Source: Euclidia mi
Lineage: Eukaryota > Arthropoda > Insecta > Lepidoptera > Erebidae
Direction: 5' to 3'
NCBI GenBank assembly: GCA_944739405.2
Contig: OX123186.2
Coordinates: 36,317,551 to 36,381,550, forward strand
Length of the DNA: 64,000 nucleotides
Of this stretch, positions 22,657 to 34,571 are shown one piece after another; position 1 is the stretch's first letter; each line of letters starts with the position of its first letter. A program made the translations under genes and the position numbers. The notes beneath the pieces were generated by a model. The model made no database searches. It had not been told where the DNA came from and worked only from the letters and a program-made list of their open reading frames with translations.

Positions 22657-22922
22657 AGCGGCGATAGCCCAGTGGCGTTCGTAACGGACTGCCGAGACGA
22701 TGGTCTCGGGTTCGATCCCCAGGTACCCCGGGCACACACCTCTGACTTTTCGAAGTTATGTGTGTATTAAATATGTTAATTATCGCTCGCTTAGTAATGT
22801 GCCCGGTAGATCGCAATCGCCCCCTATTACATTGGGACCTATAACTGACGAAATGTGGGTGTGTAATACACCTCTACCTTACCCTTCGGGGATTAAAGGC
22901 GTGAAGTTATGTTATGATATTA
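22657..22922 (+). mobile_element. tRNA-derived SINE, complete, with 13-bp target duplication
   Basis: Flanked by TGAAAAATGTAAG at 22644-22656 and again at 22923-22935. Head: GCGGCGATAGCCCAGTGGCG (A-box region) and GTCTCGGGTTCGATCCCCAG (B-box). Body: CACACACCTCTGACTTTTCG and GTAATGTGCCCGGTAGAT. End: ACCCTTCGGGGATTAAAGGC then GTGAAG. The same family is at 25826-26095, inside 27040-27292 (a relative), and in reverse at 41215-41463. Confidence 0.8.
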
Positions 22923-23934
22923 TGAAAAATGTAAGGGTTCAAAGTAAGTGACTGAAGATTTTAACTATGTGAAGAAAATTGTAAGTTGTAAGTCATGATT
23001 TCAATTCGCTTGACATAAATGTATCAAAGGTGTATGTAGATATTAACAGTAATTCACTACTGGACCTCCCTGTAATAAGAAATAAAAATCCACTTGCACA
23101 TTCTGTTATCATATCATGTCAAATATGTCTCAAAACTTAAATCATGGTATAGAGCCTGCTTTTATTTACTGAGCAAAATCACATCACAATCACAAAGTTA
23201 TTAAAACGTAAAACCAAATTTAGGAGAAAAGCATTTCACATTTATTATGGAGTCAGAGTCAGATAAAACAGGTATTAAAAGTTTACACAAAGAGCATCTG
23301 GGAAGAAACTACGTGACATCATCATCATCACGAGCATCAAAACCAAACTGGCCAACTTAAAGCTATTAAGTCCGCAACAATAGCCAGAGCCGACACAAGT
23401 GCCCAATAAAATTAAATTTCATTCGCCAAATATTCCTAATAACTTATCCCCTGGCCTTCCTATCTCCCATCCGCATCATAGACCTCATATTCAATAACTC
23501 AAGGCATCAAATCTTATCGGGAGCAATTTTCATTAACATGGTTAACTCCTTCAGTTTGTAAATTACTTGGCCCTCGAACAGTTTCAGTTAACTATTCCAA
23601 TTTAGTTTGAATGTTTCCTTTCTTGATTACAGAGTATTTTGGAATTGATGGGATTTTATTGTGCGTGAAGTTGGTTCCATCATTATTGTTAGTCATCCAT
23701 TATTGATGGATTCAAGTCTTAAAACGACTCTTGTTTTAGGAATGTAACCTTTCATATGCATTAACATAATTTCCATTCTTTTTTTTTAATTTACTTTTGT
23801 TTTCATACTCATTATTACCTCTTTTGTTTTTTTTATACTTTAGGATAGTTTAGTTATATAATTAGCTTTATTTTATTGTACCTAATTATGCCTATTCCTA
23901 AATAAATAAAATAAAGTTCACAAATAATTCCATT

Positions 23935-24049
23935 CTGTCTTTCGGGATATGTTGCAAATACCATAACCATGATATATCTGTGATAAAGGCTCAATCCCGA
24001 GTATGAAATGTTCAAAATAAAGGTACATGGTATGTATCCCGAAAGACAG
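23935..24049. mobile_element. MITE copy 2 (same family as 21219-21391)
   Basis: Starts CTGTCTTTCGGGATA, ends TATGTATCCCGAAAGACAG with AAAGGTACATGG inside the right arm, matching copy 1's AAAGGTACGTGG. Total 115 bp against 173 bp, and the left arm is more degraded, so it is internally diverged or deleted. Confidence 0.7.
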
Positions 24050-24349
24050 TTTAGGACCGCGTTTGATGTTTGTTGATAGCGTCAATTATTGTACGTTAGG
24101 TACGAAATGAATGGAAACAATGAACGCATGGAAGCCAATGAACAGTACGCCTGTTGGATTCATTGAACCGTTATATTAATAGTCAATGTTACAAAACGGA
24201 ATTTTAGTGATGCGAATGGTAGCGACTTATTTGTTTTCACCAAATAATACCCTCGTTTAATATTAAGTTTATTGCTATTTGATTAGTTTGTTACTATGAT
24301 ACTGTTTGCAAAATATAGATGTGGTCATATTAAGTAGTCATATTTAGAT

Positions 24350-24590
24350 GGAGTACTTGCCATGCTACCTCCACAGGGCCCTTGTTTACCGAGATAAACG
24401 GGGAAGGCCAAAGAAATGATGGCTTGACGTCGGTATCCCTTATAATATGCGATATGCGTGCCAATCGACCAACCACCATGGATGCTGAAGATCGTGCGAA
24501 GTGGAAGAGATACAGCCGGAAAGCGGACCCTGGCTCCAAGGCGTAGGTTTTGGATTGCAACCGGGACAGGGTGATGACGAATCAGATGGA
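24350..24590 (+). pseudogene. LINE C-terminal remnant
   Basis: Two frames give RGRPKK, a stop, then WLDV and, after a frameshift, DAEDRAKWKRYSRKADPGSK. This is the GRP-W-D ... DR..W...KADP ending common to RTE/R4-like elements. No reverse-transcriptase core is kept. AT-rich single-copy sequence surrounds it. Confidence 0.6.
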
Positions 24591-25113
24591 GTTCTTAAAA
24601 GTAAGCTAAAATACTAAATTAAAAGGAACTTAAAATAAATCAAAGTGCATATAGTCTTAAATAATAATGTGAATGGCAGGAGTTCACAGCACTAACAATT
24701 TGATTATAATCAAATCGTTAAAAGATCTTATGCAATAATAATAAAATCAGAAAGCTATACTGGAATAAAATCAACCCCAAATCTCAAACATTTATCAAAC
24801 ACGCAAACTAGCGCTCGTAGAAAACCCTTTAAGGACCTAAGATCCGATCGGAGAGGTTCAAGCGACCCTAAATTCTTCCCTATATCTTCTATCGGTAAAT
24901 AACACACCCGTACCTTTATGTGTTTGTATTAGATAAGTCAGTAAAGGTGAAAATTGTCGGGAGTCCAATAAGATTTTGGCTCATTCACATAACACAAGGA
25001 TAAAAGATGAAAGACAACGTTTCTTAATTAAGCTTACTTTCGATAATATGTTATTCATTACATACATCAAGGTAGGTAGTAGGTACATAAAAGTCTTTTC
25101 AATAGGTATCTAC

Positions 25114-25282
25114 TAGGCAACTTTCCCGATTCCTCCCATTGTTTGATGTTTTCAAATGAAAGTAGTTTGACTTCTTTGCCTTTAGTTTTCTCCGGAGGGT
25201 GAACGAAGTTCGGGGTCATGTCACCGTGTAAATATTCTCTGCTAAGCAAATGCTTTTGCAATAGGCCCGAAGTCTCCAAGGA
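25114..25282 (-). CDS. Candidate exon upstream of the CUB exon (function unknown)
   Basis: Open on the minus strand for 56 codons plus 1 nt between AATAG at 25283 and a TA/GTAGAT donor after 25114. Residues include GDMTPNFVHPPEKTKGKEVK and LLSFENIKQWEESGKLP, which look protein-like: charged, balanced, codons less AT-biased than the flanks. It ends with one base of a codon, and the CUB exon 3.2 kb downstream begins with two, so the two would join to a Ser codon without shifting frame. Against it: the acceptor has a weak pyrimidine tract, I do not recognise the peptide, and phase agreement has a one-in-three chance. If it is the first exon, the start would be the internal Met, with no signal peptide. 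Confidence 0.35.
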
Positions 25283-25490
25283 CTATTGTTTTTACGTTTA
25301 TACGTAGGTAAGTACCTACTGCATTGTTTCCAAACAAAAATTTTTAGCTTTGAAGTAAAATACAAATGATGTCTCTTTCCTTTGAAAGTCGATTCACTAT
25401 GTTATTGAAAAGCTTTGAATAATTTTTATTTACTGCACCGACACAGATACGTATTACAACTACCGATCTATTTCTATGTGATTCGGATCG

Positions 25491-25560
25491 GACTGTCCGC
25501 AATCATTGGTCTGCGCTGGTGTCCGGAAATTGGCACCGCTTGGCCGGACACCGGACAGTC
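25491..25560. repeat. Nested GC-rich hairpin
   Basis: GACTGTCCG (25491-25499) pairs with CGGACAGTC (25552-25560), and inside it GTGTCCGG (25519-25526) pairs with CCGGACAC (25544-25551). A small GC-rich foldback in AT-rich DNA, possibly a MITE core. The open frame across it (25415-25654 +) is not supported. Confidence 0.65.
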
Positions 25561-25825
25561 ACTGGACGGAGTAGCTCACGCTGAGAAGATAAGCGCAACG
25601 GTTGTTATAATTTGGTTAGAAATGAATGTTAGATTTAGCTTCGATATTTGTTAATTTGGCAGTTTGGGTGAAGCACGAAAGCAGAATCAAATAAGATATG
25701 TGTACTATTATAAAACTAAAGAGTGCGTTTGTTTATCCCTGCATGCTAATATTAGAGACTACCAATCTTATTCGTAAATTTATTTTGCAGTGCCATACCA
25801 AAAATACAGTAGAAGTTAAAATAGC

Positions 25826-26095
25826 CTATTGGTGTACATTGGGCAGTCGTCCAAACGATGGTCTAGGGTTCGCAGGATCCCAGGTAGGTACCCAAGGCAC
25901 ACACCTCTGACTTTTCGAAGTTATGTGTGCATTCAAAATGTTAATTATCGCTCGCTTAGTAATGTGCCCGGTAGATGGCAATAGGCTCGCCCCCTATTAC
26001 ATTGAGACCGAAATATAACTGGCGAAATGTGGGTGTGTAGTACAACTCTGCCTATCCCTTTAGGGATAAAGGCGTGAATAAAGGTTATGTTATAA
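25826..26095 (+). mobile_element. SINE, same family as 22657-22922
   Basis: GATGGTCTAGGGTTCGCAGG (degraded B-box), GGCACACACCTCTGACTTTT, AATTATCGCTCGCTTAGTAA, TGTGCCCGGTAGATGGCAAT and the closing CCTTTAGGGATAAAGGCGTG. The head is worn and an insertion in the B-box (GGATCC) is visible. I could not define the target duplication. Confidence 0.7.
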
Positions 26096-26254
26096 GTTAA
26101 AAAATATGTAATATCATGAAATAGAATGCTAGAAATTGTTATGAATGACACAACGGAAAACACGTAATATGTGATATAAAATATTAACAGCTATAACACG
26201 TAAAACATTCTGAAGTAAAACTGTTTACAACATCGTCACCAACGTCTCCTGTAT

Positions 26255-26350
26255 AAATAAACTGTCCCACTGCTAAGCATGGGCCTCTTCTCACTATGAG
26301 AAGAGTAAGGTCATAGTCTACCACGCTGCCCAAATGTGACTTCACTTTTG
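26255..26350 (+). repeat. LINE-end repeat (ACTGTCCCACTGCT family)
   Basis: AACTGTCCCACTGCTAAGCA, TGGGCCTCTTCTCACTATGA and AGTCTACCACGCTGCCCAAA. A better-preserved copy lies at 37760-37865. This is a typical dispersed LINE terminus of moths and butterflies. Confidence 0.6.
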
Positions 26351-26461
26351 CGAACGTTAAAAAGAACTAAAGATGTTTCCTCACTGTTTTAGCAAGCGAT
26401 AGGTATAATCATTAATGGTAAAGTCTAAAAATAAACATAATTTAAGACAGTAATAAATTTA

Positions 26462-27830
26462 AATGGGTTGTACACTGATTGGTTTACCATCGAGACAGGT
26501 GTTAGACAGGGATGTGTAGCGTCGCCGTGGCTGTTCAACCTCTTCATGGACAGTTGTTTACAAGATTTGAAAAATAGTGACTGTGGATTAAGAATGAATG
26601 AGTTACTTGTCAAATGCCTCCTTTGTGCTAATGACCAGATAATACTTGCGTTTTCAGCGGAGGAGTTGCAGGAGATGGTAGCAATCTTGCATGGTGCTTT
26701 AGGGACGAAAGGAATGAAAGTGAATGTGAGCAAGACGAAAGTTATGGTTTTTGAAAAGGAGGAATGTATTACAGCTTGAAATGTTATGATCGGTGGACAA
26801 CGAGTGGAGCAAGTGAATGATTTTGTATATTTAGGGTCGCTGTTTACTAGGAATGGTAAGAATGAAGAAGATATTGAAAGAAGAGCTAATGTAGGTAATT
26901 GGGTAAAGCCGTGTGGCTGACGGCATAGAATAAAAGTGTCACCACCCCTATCTTCCCGTGGGTGTCGTAAGAGGCGACTAAGGGATAACACGATGCAAAT
27001 ACCATCTTTGCGTAGAGACGGAAAACCCTATACGACTGCCTCGTTGGTCTCACGGCATAAATGTGCGCGTGGGATCGTGTGTCGCGTCGGATACCGGGTT
27101 CGATTCCTGGGTCGGGCAGTGTTATTGGGTTTTTCTGTCACGAAATACTCAGTAGCAGAACGGAGTCTGGAAATGTGCCCGGTACGGCAATAGGCCCTTA
27201 TTACGTGGGACTAAAGTATATATGGCGAAAAGTGGGTGTAGAAATACACCTCTGCCTACCTCTTCGGGGTTATAGGCGTGAGACTATGTACGTATGTAAA
27301 TGGAGCTTGTAAGGCTTTTATGAACAGTAAAAACGTGTCCAAAAAGGCACATTTGGCTGTGCATAGAGGGGTGTTAGTACCTACACTTATGTATGGTAGT
27401 GAAAGTTGGGTATGGCAGAATAGACAAGAAAGTAGAATACATGCTGTAGAAATGAGAGCACTGAGAAGTATATGTGGAGTGTCTTTGAACGACAGAGTAA
27501 AGAATTGTGTGATAATGATAAGAGAGTGTTGTGGGGTAAAAGAAGATGTAGTGACAACCATTGAGAAAGGAATGCTAAGATGATTTGGACACATGGAGAG
27601 GATGGATGACGAAGGATGACCAAGAAGTTATATAAGTCAAGTGTGAATGGGACAGGAGGAAGGGGAAGACCTAGATGGACGTTCTTGGACCAGATTGGAG
27701 ACATCCTAAAAAAAGGACAGGTTAGAAGTACCCTTAACCGAAGAGCATGCATGAGAATTTTGATGGGAGTGAATGAAGCAAGAAAGGGGATCGTTGCAAA
27801 TAGCGTGCCGTAGTCTCTGCCTACCCCTCT
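26462..27830 (+). pseudogene. RTE-like LINE remnant, split by a SINE
   Basis: The RT part (26468-26905) includes ETGVRQGCVASPWLFNLFMD, then CANDQIIL where YADD is the catalytic box, and GMKVNVSKTKVMVFEK. A TGA follows at 26777-26779 and the same frame continues as VNDFVYLGSLFTRNGK and DIERRAN. After an insertion (26906-27292) the frame resumes as CKAFMNSKNVSKKAHLAVHR, LVPTLMYGSESWVWQ and MRALRSICGVSLNDRV. A TGA replaces Trp before FGHMERMDD, then a frameshift near 27610 leads to GGRGRPRWTFLDQI and the end near 27813. A TATG-repeat tail follows (27850-27867). This is the known end of lepidopteran RTE-type ORF2. The mutated catalytic box, stops, frameshift and insertion mean it is inactive. Confidence 0.8.
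26906..27292 (+). mobile_element. SINE/LINE-tail insertion inside the RTE-like LINE
   Basis: Interrupts the LINE reading frame between RRANVGN and VNGA-type residues. First part: ACCACCCCTATCTTCCCGTG and GGGTGTCGTAAGAGGCGACT, a familiar lepidopteran LINE end. Second part: a tRNA-like head CTCGTTGGTCTCACGGCATA with GTTCGATTCCTGGGTCGGGC (B-box), then GAGTCTGGAAATGTGCCCGG and a GCCTACCTCTTCGGGGTTAT ending. Two insertions or one composite; I cannot tell which from sequence alone. Confidence 0.65.
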
Positions 27831-27869
27831 GGGAAACAGGCGTGAGTCTATGTATGTATGCATGTATGA

Positions 27870-30800
27870 TAAATTTACCTTAAACTTGAAACCTATCTTT
27901 ATCGAATTCCGTTTCTATCAAATGGTGAAACAATTTTCTTTGTGCCGCACGTTCGTAACAATATTACATTAAATTGAACAAATCTCAAGAACTGCCGATT
28001 TTCTTGTTAGTAAAATGACAATAGAAGCATCGACCTTTTAGTCACAATACAAAAAAGGGCTTTGTATTTCAGTTTAAAGGTTATGCGAGTCGTATCAGGT
28101 AATCTATTTATTGCCTACCACCTGCCACCCATTTGACATATATATTTCTATATTGTATTTATTTTTATACGGTTTAACTAATTTATTTCATTTCATTCAA
28201 TATTTGTCTTACGCTTTGGCAAAGGTACCGCTTAAATTGGCTTCAAAACGCAATAATATATCTCTGAAAGCAAAATGTTAAGACAAATTAGAATCCAAAT
28301 TAAATTACAAGAATGCCTCGACGCTCTTGAATCAATTAAATACAAAACGGTTCCAATTTTCTAATTATAATGAATGTATAGATAATTACTTAAAACACTC
28401 GGCCTATAATACAGACAAAGGGGTCTGGTTCCCAAGATTGAAGTGGCCTTATCCATTATTTATCCAAATGTCTCGTCATAATTAGTTCAATTAGTTAACT
28501 GGTCCAATTAAGAATTTCCATCCATCTAGTGAATTGCGGCAATTCCTTTCTGAGCGGATGCTTTAGTGAGATAAATGTTTGGCCTAAGCGCCTTGCTATC
28601 TCGTATAATATTATCATTAGCTATCAATATTTAGCGGAATCGTTTCCTATTTATCTTTTCGCTTGCTTTATTGCTTTCATTATTTATATTTACATTTTTA
28701 CGAATCTTTGCAGCCTGAACGAGAGTAGAATATTTTATTAGCTTATTATGTTTATGTGTCAAGAAAGTTTGAAAACGGTTGACTGGTTTGCCAGTCCACT
28801 GTTGAAGAACTTCTAAGAACCTTCTTAAGAATAATGATGGCCCTCATACGGACCAATCAACAACCAAGACAAACTAGATTCATAAGGACTATTTCGAACT
28901 CTAATAATTATTTTTCCAAATAAGTAAAAAGCAAACGCAACTCTGAAAGTTTATCAACTGCAAATTCTTGCTTAATCACGGAGATTTTAGTAATAGCATT
29001 ACGGTAAAAAGTTTATACACATTGTACTCCAGAAAACACATCATCCCTTAGTATTTTTGCAAGCAATCTTCCCTTAAACAAACAATTCACTCATCCGCCT
29101 AAGAATAATATTTCTACACCCTCTAAAACAACTTTTGAGGTTAGGTAACAATAACACTCAATTGTTTGTGTAGGCACAAATGCACACACATAGGTGTCAT
29201 GTACATTAATTACCTCTTAGTTGTTCTTAGATGCTACCGTAGTATTTTGGTTGGCTTGAACAATAACCTTATCTCATCTTGATTGCGGTGCGCTAGATTT
29301 AACTAAGGCTGAAGTCACAGTACAGAGGGCCTCGTCTATTTCTAAGATCCAAGCAAAAATGAAGATGATGACTTACTAGTTATCCTTTCATTAAGTTGTT
29401 ACGTATATCCTCAATAATTAAAAAAAAACTAAAGCGATTAGAAACTCATCAAGGGCTTCAGCTGAAAATCAGCGCTGCGATCATTAGTGGGTCGCGTCGT
29501 ATGCTGAGCTGTTCCTTTTCGGCGCATTTTGAGTTGCATAAATGACTCTGTGTACTTAATTTATCAACAAAATTCTTTGTTTGTACCTATTTGTGTTATA
29601 TTAATTCTTTGTATGACCACGATCATTTGCAAAATTTCTATTCGGTAGTATTGTAAACTAAGCATGTAGTTTGACTCCTAGCAATAAGCGATGTTCACAG
29701 CATTGTGGCCTTAGCCTTAGAAACACAAACCTTAACAGCATAGAGACACGTTAGCTTCAAACTGTGAAATTGGGTTCTAAGTTGACAATACATGTTCTGT
29801 TGTTGTGCAGCTTGTCTTGTACTACTGGCGTTTCTATTGTGTGCGATATTCTCTAGTCGGGATACCTTTATCATATAGAATCAATATTCATAAGTGTTAT
29901 AGCTGTTGAGTGTAAGCTGCTGAACAGGTAAGGAGATTGAACTTTGTACCTAATATGGATAATTAACATTATGATTTTAATTGAAATTCCTACTACAATT
30001 GAGATATATGTGTAATAATAGCCGTATTGGATAAATTTATGAGTACATACCCACATAGATTCAACATTTGCGTTTATCAAAATAAAATAAACAAACATTT
30101 TACAAAAATAACTTAACTGTCTATATATATAGTGCTTCTAGCAATTTCTGATGAGAAGCCAATTTCACCGTAATTTATTTCTAGCTGATGCCACTTTAAC
30201 TGTGACCAACTAAGTCAGTTCCTGAAGTTATTAGGTACTCTTAAAGCTAAATATGCACCTATTCTAAAACATCTGCCCTCTTTTATGTTTCCGTAGAACG
30301 TAAAAAAGATTTAGGTGAACGTAAGACACTGTTTTCTATTGAAAGTACACTTTTAGAAAAAAATTAAAGATCTGACAATTTTCAAAAAATAAATAAGTAA
30401 CTTATTTAGCCAGATTTTTTTTACATTCAGACGATTTCAAGTAAATAGATAATTGCTGCCGAAAACGCTGGTAAAAGATCACTTTATTTATTTAAGTACC
30501 TGTCTAGACACAGTGTAAATAGACAAACACTTCAACTACTCTTATAACATTATTTTACTAACGAAGTATATCTTACGGTTTATCGAAAGGTAACAATGTT
30601 ATTGTAAATAGGTGAATATAATAAAATATCAAGATAAATACTTTCAAGATGAGTTTGAACAAACGTCTGATAATCTAAAACATTTCACTTTGCAAAGTGC
30701 AAAACAATTTTCAAGAGAGCCGAAGTACTAATTTGAAGTACTAGAGATACTTCGTCTTCAATTATTCAGCGAAGCGCCGGCAAACAAACTTAAATGTTTA

Positions 30801-33208
30801 ATCAAGATCGAACGGTGGCGCAATTAAATATCAAGGACATTGGGGAACAAACAGAACCTGATTCGTACAACGCGTAACGTTTTTCTAAGCGTTATCTCGG
30901 AAACTTTTCCGATAAATGAATGACGAATAAAGCTGGTGAATATAGAGAAAATAAGATAAAATATTATTTGCTTGCGGATCTTAGTTCCATTGGGCACTGT
31001 TCAGACGTATTGCCGTATCGTACTCGGATTGCAGAATTTGATGGTTCCTTTACGATTACTATAATCTCGAACAATATTGAACTAGATCGGCCGAGAGTTT
31101 ATATGCTCATACGGGTTTATATGTTTGTTTCTGCAGAAAGGCAGGTAAACGCTTAGGTCAGTGATACTAGCTCCCACACTTGTCGAGTAAAGTGTCCATA
31201 AAATGTAATATGCACGATATCGATTTGACGAGGTTATTTGTTTGCATAGCCTGCAAGTTTTGCTCTAGGTGTGGAGGAGAACCTCTGACAGAACGTTATT
31301 TACCAATGATCCGATTATATTTCAATATTAAATTGCAACGAAATTTCATAATCCATTTTCTGTCAGTCAAGTAAAAAAGCATTTCAAAGATCGTTTAGAC
31401 AGTACAGTACAGACTTTAGTTTAAGCGTTACTTATGTTGAGCGAATATGTGAAGTAAGTTACACACGGCTCGGGCGTTAACACAATCATTCTTGCCACAA
31501 AGTAATCCACATAGCGTCGGTCTTCAAAGCAATATAACTTCTCACATAGCCGTTTGAGTCAGTAATCCTAAGTTTTACTCGTGCACAAACCGTGGCTAAT
31601 TGAAACTATTTTCCGAACATTTGGAGGATTGCTTTTGATGTCTCGCTTGGTGAACTTAGCCGCGGAACCATGATGCTTTATAGCCTGAACTATAGTAAGT
31701 CACGATCTAAAGTTTCCTTGGATATCGCACGTTATTGGTGCAGGCTCACTGCGTTTAATCGCCCGGGTGTGAATGAAATTTGCACTAACTAAACCATTGA
31801 ACTTTTACTGCTCACAGTTGAATCGAAGTCATAAAGACTAGTTGAATGCATGGGCTGTAGATTAAAATTGCTACATTATTTATTACGGAGTTATCTGAAT
31901 AAATGCCTCACTATAATATATTTTGCCTTAAAAACTAAATGTACTTCTTGAGCATAAATTATTTTCAAAAGCTTGAATATATTAGTAGTACTATGTAGAT
32001 TAGCAGAAAGTTTTAATTGATCGTTTTGATGTGTAACGAAATAGTGATGATAAATACGGCGAATAATAAACATTTTAGGAAACATAAGCACCTAAGTATC
32101 TCGAATGGGAACAAGAATTCGTCAATACAAAACCTTTAAAATATATAGTACAAAAATATATAAATCATTTATGTCCCCTTGCTTTCAAACTATGGGTTTA
32201 CCCCTGTCATAACGAAGAAGGGACCCGTATTTGCGTTGAAACTATTATAATATAATGGCAGTTCCATTGCTAAGTACGGACATACCTATATCGAGAGCTC
32301 GCACGACAGTCTATAAATAGAGCCGATATTATATTATATTCTTAACTGAGAAATTATTTTGCCTTTAACAAAAAGTAACCTGAAGGAACCTTAATAAACA
32401 GCCAACTTGAACTCAGCACTACAAACAAATCGGTATAATGCCGATGAAACAAGTGAATCTCATTTGCTGCTTTAATTTACTTGGACAAATACGATACCTA
32501 AATCTTTCTCGTTGATGATTACATAACTTGGCGGCAAAGCGATCCAAAATATAGCGCTTCTCAAAATACTAGAATCATCCGCAATTTATTGCATTTAGTT
32601 TCACTGGCACTAATGTCACGCAGTTCAAAAGCACTTTGTTGGGCACTTTGTCCCTTCACAGATAAAACGACAAATATTTCTAGCTTTCATCATTTTTCAA
32701 CTGAATGTCATGAGACAATATTTGAATGATTTGGAGCATACATTTTATTCATTAGGTATAGTTATTTTGGGGTCTCTGATAGAAATTAAGTAATTTCAAT
32801 GGCAGAGGCCATAATAACTACAGCTGAATAAATCTTTTGGTCATAAAATCCAGCTACAAAACTGAAGATTTTGTATCTAGATTTTTACTTTTAATTATTC
32901 TGTCGGCCACAGCTTCATTATATTTAACAATAAAGGTCGTCTCGTCACGAAATCGACTACATCATAAAACAAAATCTCTGGTACGCACAAAATTTTGTAC
33001 TGTTAATAATTTTCATACCTATTATGCTATCACTAACAAAAACATCATTATATTAATTATTTGGCTGAGTCTTGTACAAAGAGATAGTTTTATCTAAAAC
33101 AAACACGTTGACTTGACTCTTACCCTCTTTATCTTATAATGTTTACCCACGTTGAAGCAAAGGGGCCAATATCCACCTCACTCGGCCGTGTCATTTTGAA
33201 CTGACAAC
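27870..33208. other. Intergenic, AT-rich, nothing assignable
   Basis: About 5.3 kb with no convincing exon, no TIR element and no LINE or SINE that I can recognise. The open frames at 28529-28741, 29871-30098, 30920-31156, 31180-31374 and 32837-33097 are hydrophobic or AT-driven without signal-peptide logic, splice sites or family resemblance. It could still hold divergent exons of a larger gene. Confidence 0.45.
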
Positions 33209-33625
33209 ATGAAGTATTTATTTCCTTTGATATTACTATTAATTTTTGAGTTATGTGAAGGTAGGGTTGCGACGAGTGACGCAGAGGTCAAGCCTTTACC
33301 AACGAGTGATGTGAAAGAGCGAGCACCTTTGAGTTATTCGTGTTTCTTTAGAACTCTGCAAGGCGGAGATCCTTACCCTTCCGTTGTGGTGAGGTGGCAT
33401 GGACAAATTCAAAGAATGACCTGGAACGCGAATGGAGAGGTGACGTACGAACAGAACTATGTCCATCCTACTCAATCTCATACATATCCGTCTTCGGGTG
33501 GGCTCTCTGGAGATTCTGGAACGACGAATTCAGACCCGTTCCCCGATGCTCCTGTAGTGCCAGATGACTACGTTTTTGGTGACATCGTAGCGTGGTTCAC
33601 GAAAGATTGTAAACGTCCTTATTAA
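33209..33625 (+). CDS. Small secreted protein, orphan, single exon (138 aa)
   Basis: ATG at 33209 opens a 138-codon frame to TAA at 33623-33625. Residues 1-18, KYLFPLILLLIFELCEG after Met, are a textbook signal peptide. The mature part is not membrane-spanning; it has two Cys only (one in LSYSCFFRT, one in FTKDCKRPY), which could form one disulfide tying its ends, a middle YPSVVVRWHGQIQRMTWN stretch, a Ser/Gly/Thr-rich linker (SSGGLSGDSGTTNSDP) and PFPDAPVVPDDYVFGD near the C-terminus. GC content is well above its flanks, supporting real coding. No canonical AATAAA follows, though ATATAAAATAA at 33674-33684 precedes a T/G-rich tract. I do not recognise the family. A promoter cannot be fixed; CTTATAATG lies about 75 bases upstream. 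Confidence 0.7.
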   Translation: MKYLFPLILLLIFELCEGRVATSDAEVKPLPTSDVKERAPLSYSCFFRTLQGGDPYPSVVVRWHGQIQRMTWNANGEVTYEQNYVHPTQSHTYPSSGGLSGDSGTTNSDPFPDAPVVPDDYVFGDIVAWFTKDCKRPY

Positions 33626-34480
33626 TGCTTTGTATTTATGTTTAACGCATGCCGATTGACGATGTATGATTGCAATATAAAATAATTCGAAATATTTGTC
33701 TTGTTTTATTTGCAACTGCAACATTTATAAATATGCAACTGAAGTAAGTTCACAGCGATCTGTGCTTAGACTTTTCCTTATCACATGAAAACAATACATT
33801 GCCTGTTTCTTAGTAAAGACGACAAAGTGTTAATAGATCGTGTTATGTTGATATTTTGCCAGCAATACGCAATAGCTGAACCAAACAGTTTTCACTGGAA
33901 GCTGAAAGATAGAGAACTTGGTAGGGTTACATATAAAACTGTAATGGCGCTACATATAAATGTAAGGGAACAGTTAGTTTTTTTATAATAAGTTTTGTAC
34001 ATGGCCATTACGTTATTCTTCTACATTCTACCAAATTGTGCATTGCCTAACAGTAAGCAAATAAACCAGTATGCTTTAGAGGAACAAATGCAAATGATCA
34101 ACATTCACTACATAACTTTTTGCTCACAATTATCGGCTTAGAGACCTTTGTCCAAAACAATAGGTGAGTTATGCTTTAAACTTAGCACATAATCTTCCTG
34201 CAGAGCCACTTTAGTAATGGGATTACGGCCCAAATCTCTACATTTTAGTTAGTTGCCAAACACAAATTCACTTTAGAGTAAGTTCGGTGGCTTTATTATT
34301 AATCGTTTTCTATACACTCGGTTTCATGAATTGAAAATAAAATGTGCTAACTGGATTATATACGGTTGTCAGATTATTATAACGTTCTTGCTCTTAGTAC
34401 AATTATATGAAGCCACATCATTCGGCATATCATTTAGTAACGTATTTCATTTAAATAGTATCTCATGCAAGTTTAATTTT
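33626..34480. other. Intergenic, no supported feature
   Basis: Contains the 3' flank of the secreted-protein gene. The 67-codon frame at 33785-33988 has no signal peptide, splice context or recognisable motif, and I do not call it. Confidence 0.45.
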
Positions 34481-34481
34481 A

Positions 34482-34571
34482 AAAATATTTTTTTTTTGCT
34501 TAGAATTATTTTATTAGAATATTTATTGATCACTAGATCAATAAATATTCTAAGCAAAAAAAAAATATTTC
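34482..34571. repeat. AT-rich foldback with bulge
   Basis: AGAATATTTATTGATC (34516-34531) pairs perfectly with GATCAATAAATATTCT (34536-34551) across an ACTA loop. The pairing continues outward as GCTTAGAAT / AAGC plus poly-T / poly-A after a 14-base bulge in the left arm, which is itself a partial copy of TTATTAGAAT. Likely a small AT-rich MITE with an internal duplication. Confidence 0.7.

Noticed and set aside
22657..22740. Possible tRNA genes (here and at 34950, 41390, 27060)
   Set aside because: A and B boxes are present but the cloverleaf does not close and each continues into a SINE body.
26425..27863. Long minus-strand frames (188, 112 and 158 codons)
   Set aside because: They are antisense to the RTE-like LINE, which is clearly coding on the plus strand.
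33785..33988. 67-codon frame downstream of the secreted-protein gene
   Set aside because: No signal peptide, domain or splice context; composition like the flanks.
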